In this document: positions 63,518 to 64,000 of the stretch, piece after piece
How positions within the stretch are numbered: position 1 is the first letter of the stretch
Layout of the letters: every line of letters begins with the position of its first letter
DNA from: Lanius collurio
Lineage: Eukaryota > Chordata > Aves > Passeriformes > Laniidae
Length of the DNA: 64,000 bases
Direction of reading: 5' to 3'
NCBI GenBank assembly: GCA_020086605.1
Contig: JACBWW010000094.1
Location: 650,024 to 714,023, forward strand
The notes under the pieces: model-generated
Told to the model about the DNA's origin: nothing
The model's input: only the letters and a program-made list of their open reading frames with translations
Database searches by the model: none
Position numbers and translations under genes: made by a program

Positions 63518-64000
63518 CTGCGGGCGGAGCGGAGCCGGTCAGGGGGGACCCCGACGGCGCCTCCGCACCGACCTCCCCCCACCCTCGAAACCCCGGGGCC
63601 GGGCCCGGCGCCGAGCCAGGGCGCGGGGATGGGGGGGACAGGGCGGGGGACGCGCCCGGCCGGGGAGAAGAGGGACGGGGTAGGGGGAGTGGGGCTGCGG
63701 CAGCGGCGGGGGAGGGAAGGAACGGGGTGGGGGGAGCGGGGACGCCGGGCAGGGCAGAGCCTGGCCGGGAGAACCGGGAGAACCGGGCGGGAATACCGGG
63801 AGCACCGGGCTGGGAAGAACCCGGCCGGGAGAATCGGGAGCACAAGATGTCACNCCCGGCCGGGAGAATCGGGAGCACCGGGCTGGGAAGAGCCCGGCCG
63901 GGAGAATCGGGAGCACCGGGCTGGGAAGAGCCCGGCCGGGAGAATCGGGCTGGGAAGAGCCCGGCCGGGAGCACCGGGCTGGGAAGAGCCCGGCCGGGAG
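63518..64000 (-). other. ZNF703: ZNF703 intron 1 (3' part)
   Basis: Extremely GC-rich intron that runs off the right edge. The distal half is a minisatellite. One N is present at 63854. Confidence 0.8.
63745..64000. repeat. 38-bp GC-rich minisatellite at the window edge
   Basis: Tandem copies of a 38-bp unit (gagcaccgggctgggaagag then cccggccgggagaatcgg), with copies starting at 63873 and 63911 and a shortened one before 63969, plus diverged copies from about 63760. The array continues past 64000. A single N at 63854 sits inside it. Confidence 0.9.

Noticed and set aside
62058..63974. 638-codon frame overlapping ZNF703 on the same strand
   Set aside because: It runs through the acceptor into the intron minisatellite and reads Pro/Ala/Arg low-complexity. 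The ZNF703 frame has the recognised zinc finger and FKPY motif.

Overview
The window reads as vertebrate nuclear DNA, most likely from a bird. It has multi-exon genes with GT-AG introns, GC-rich promoters, CR1-type LINE fragments (the dominant avian retroposon) and very compact introns. It carries a conserved gene block that I recognise as the chicken/human 8p11.23 neighbourhood. In window order these are RAB11FIP1 (+), BRF2 (+), ADGRA2/GPR124 (-), PLPBP/PROSC (-), ERLIN2 (-) and ZNF703 (-). From memory this is the human order and relative orientation, seen from the opposite strand. No bacterial, viral or CRISPR-type system is visible.

Layout. 1-8.5 kb: 3' five coding exons of RAB11FIP1 (its first exon is off the left edge). 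10.3-13.3 kb: complete BRF2 in four exons, with an unusual coding minisatellite. 13.7-32.1 kb: ADGRA2 in 19 recognisable exons; its start codon and signal peptide fall in a 400-N assembly gap. 37.3-40.8 kb: complete PLPBP in eight exons. 44.1-52.3 kb: complete ERLIN2 in eleven coding exons. 52.3-61.4 kb: gene-free spacer with AT-rich islands that look like regulatory elements. 61.4-63.5 kb: 3' UTR and last coding exon of ZNF703, whose first exon lies off the right edge.

The genes are not an operon and do different jobs: recycling-endosome traffic (RAB11FIP1), Pol III type 3 promoter initiation (BRF2), Wnt7 co-reception in brain vessels (ADGRA2), pyridoxal phosphate homeostasis (PLPBP), ER lipid-raft scaffold and ERAD (ERLIN2), and transcriptional corepression (ZNF703).

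The most interesting observations are a 23-unit pentapeptide minisatellite inserted in the BRF2 linker just before the conserved redox-sensor cysteine, an ADGRA2 67-bp intron whose donor can be locked in a hairpin, a perfect 66-bp direct duplication within ERLIN2 introns, a CCCT microsatellite forming the polypyrimidine tract of the RAB11FIP1 Rab-binding exon, and candidate conserved regulatory islands upstream and downstream of ZNF703. I did not find a convincing undescribed multi-gene system.
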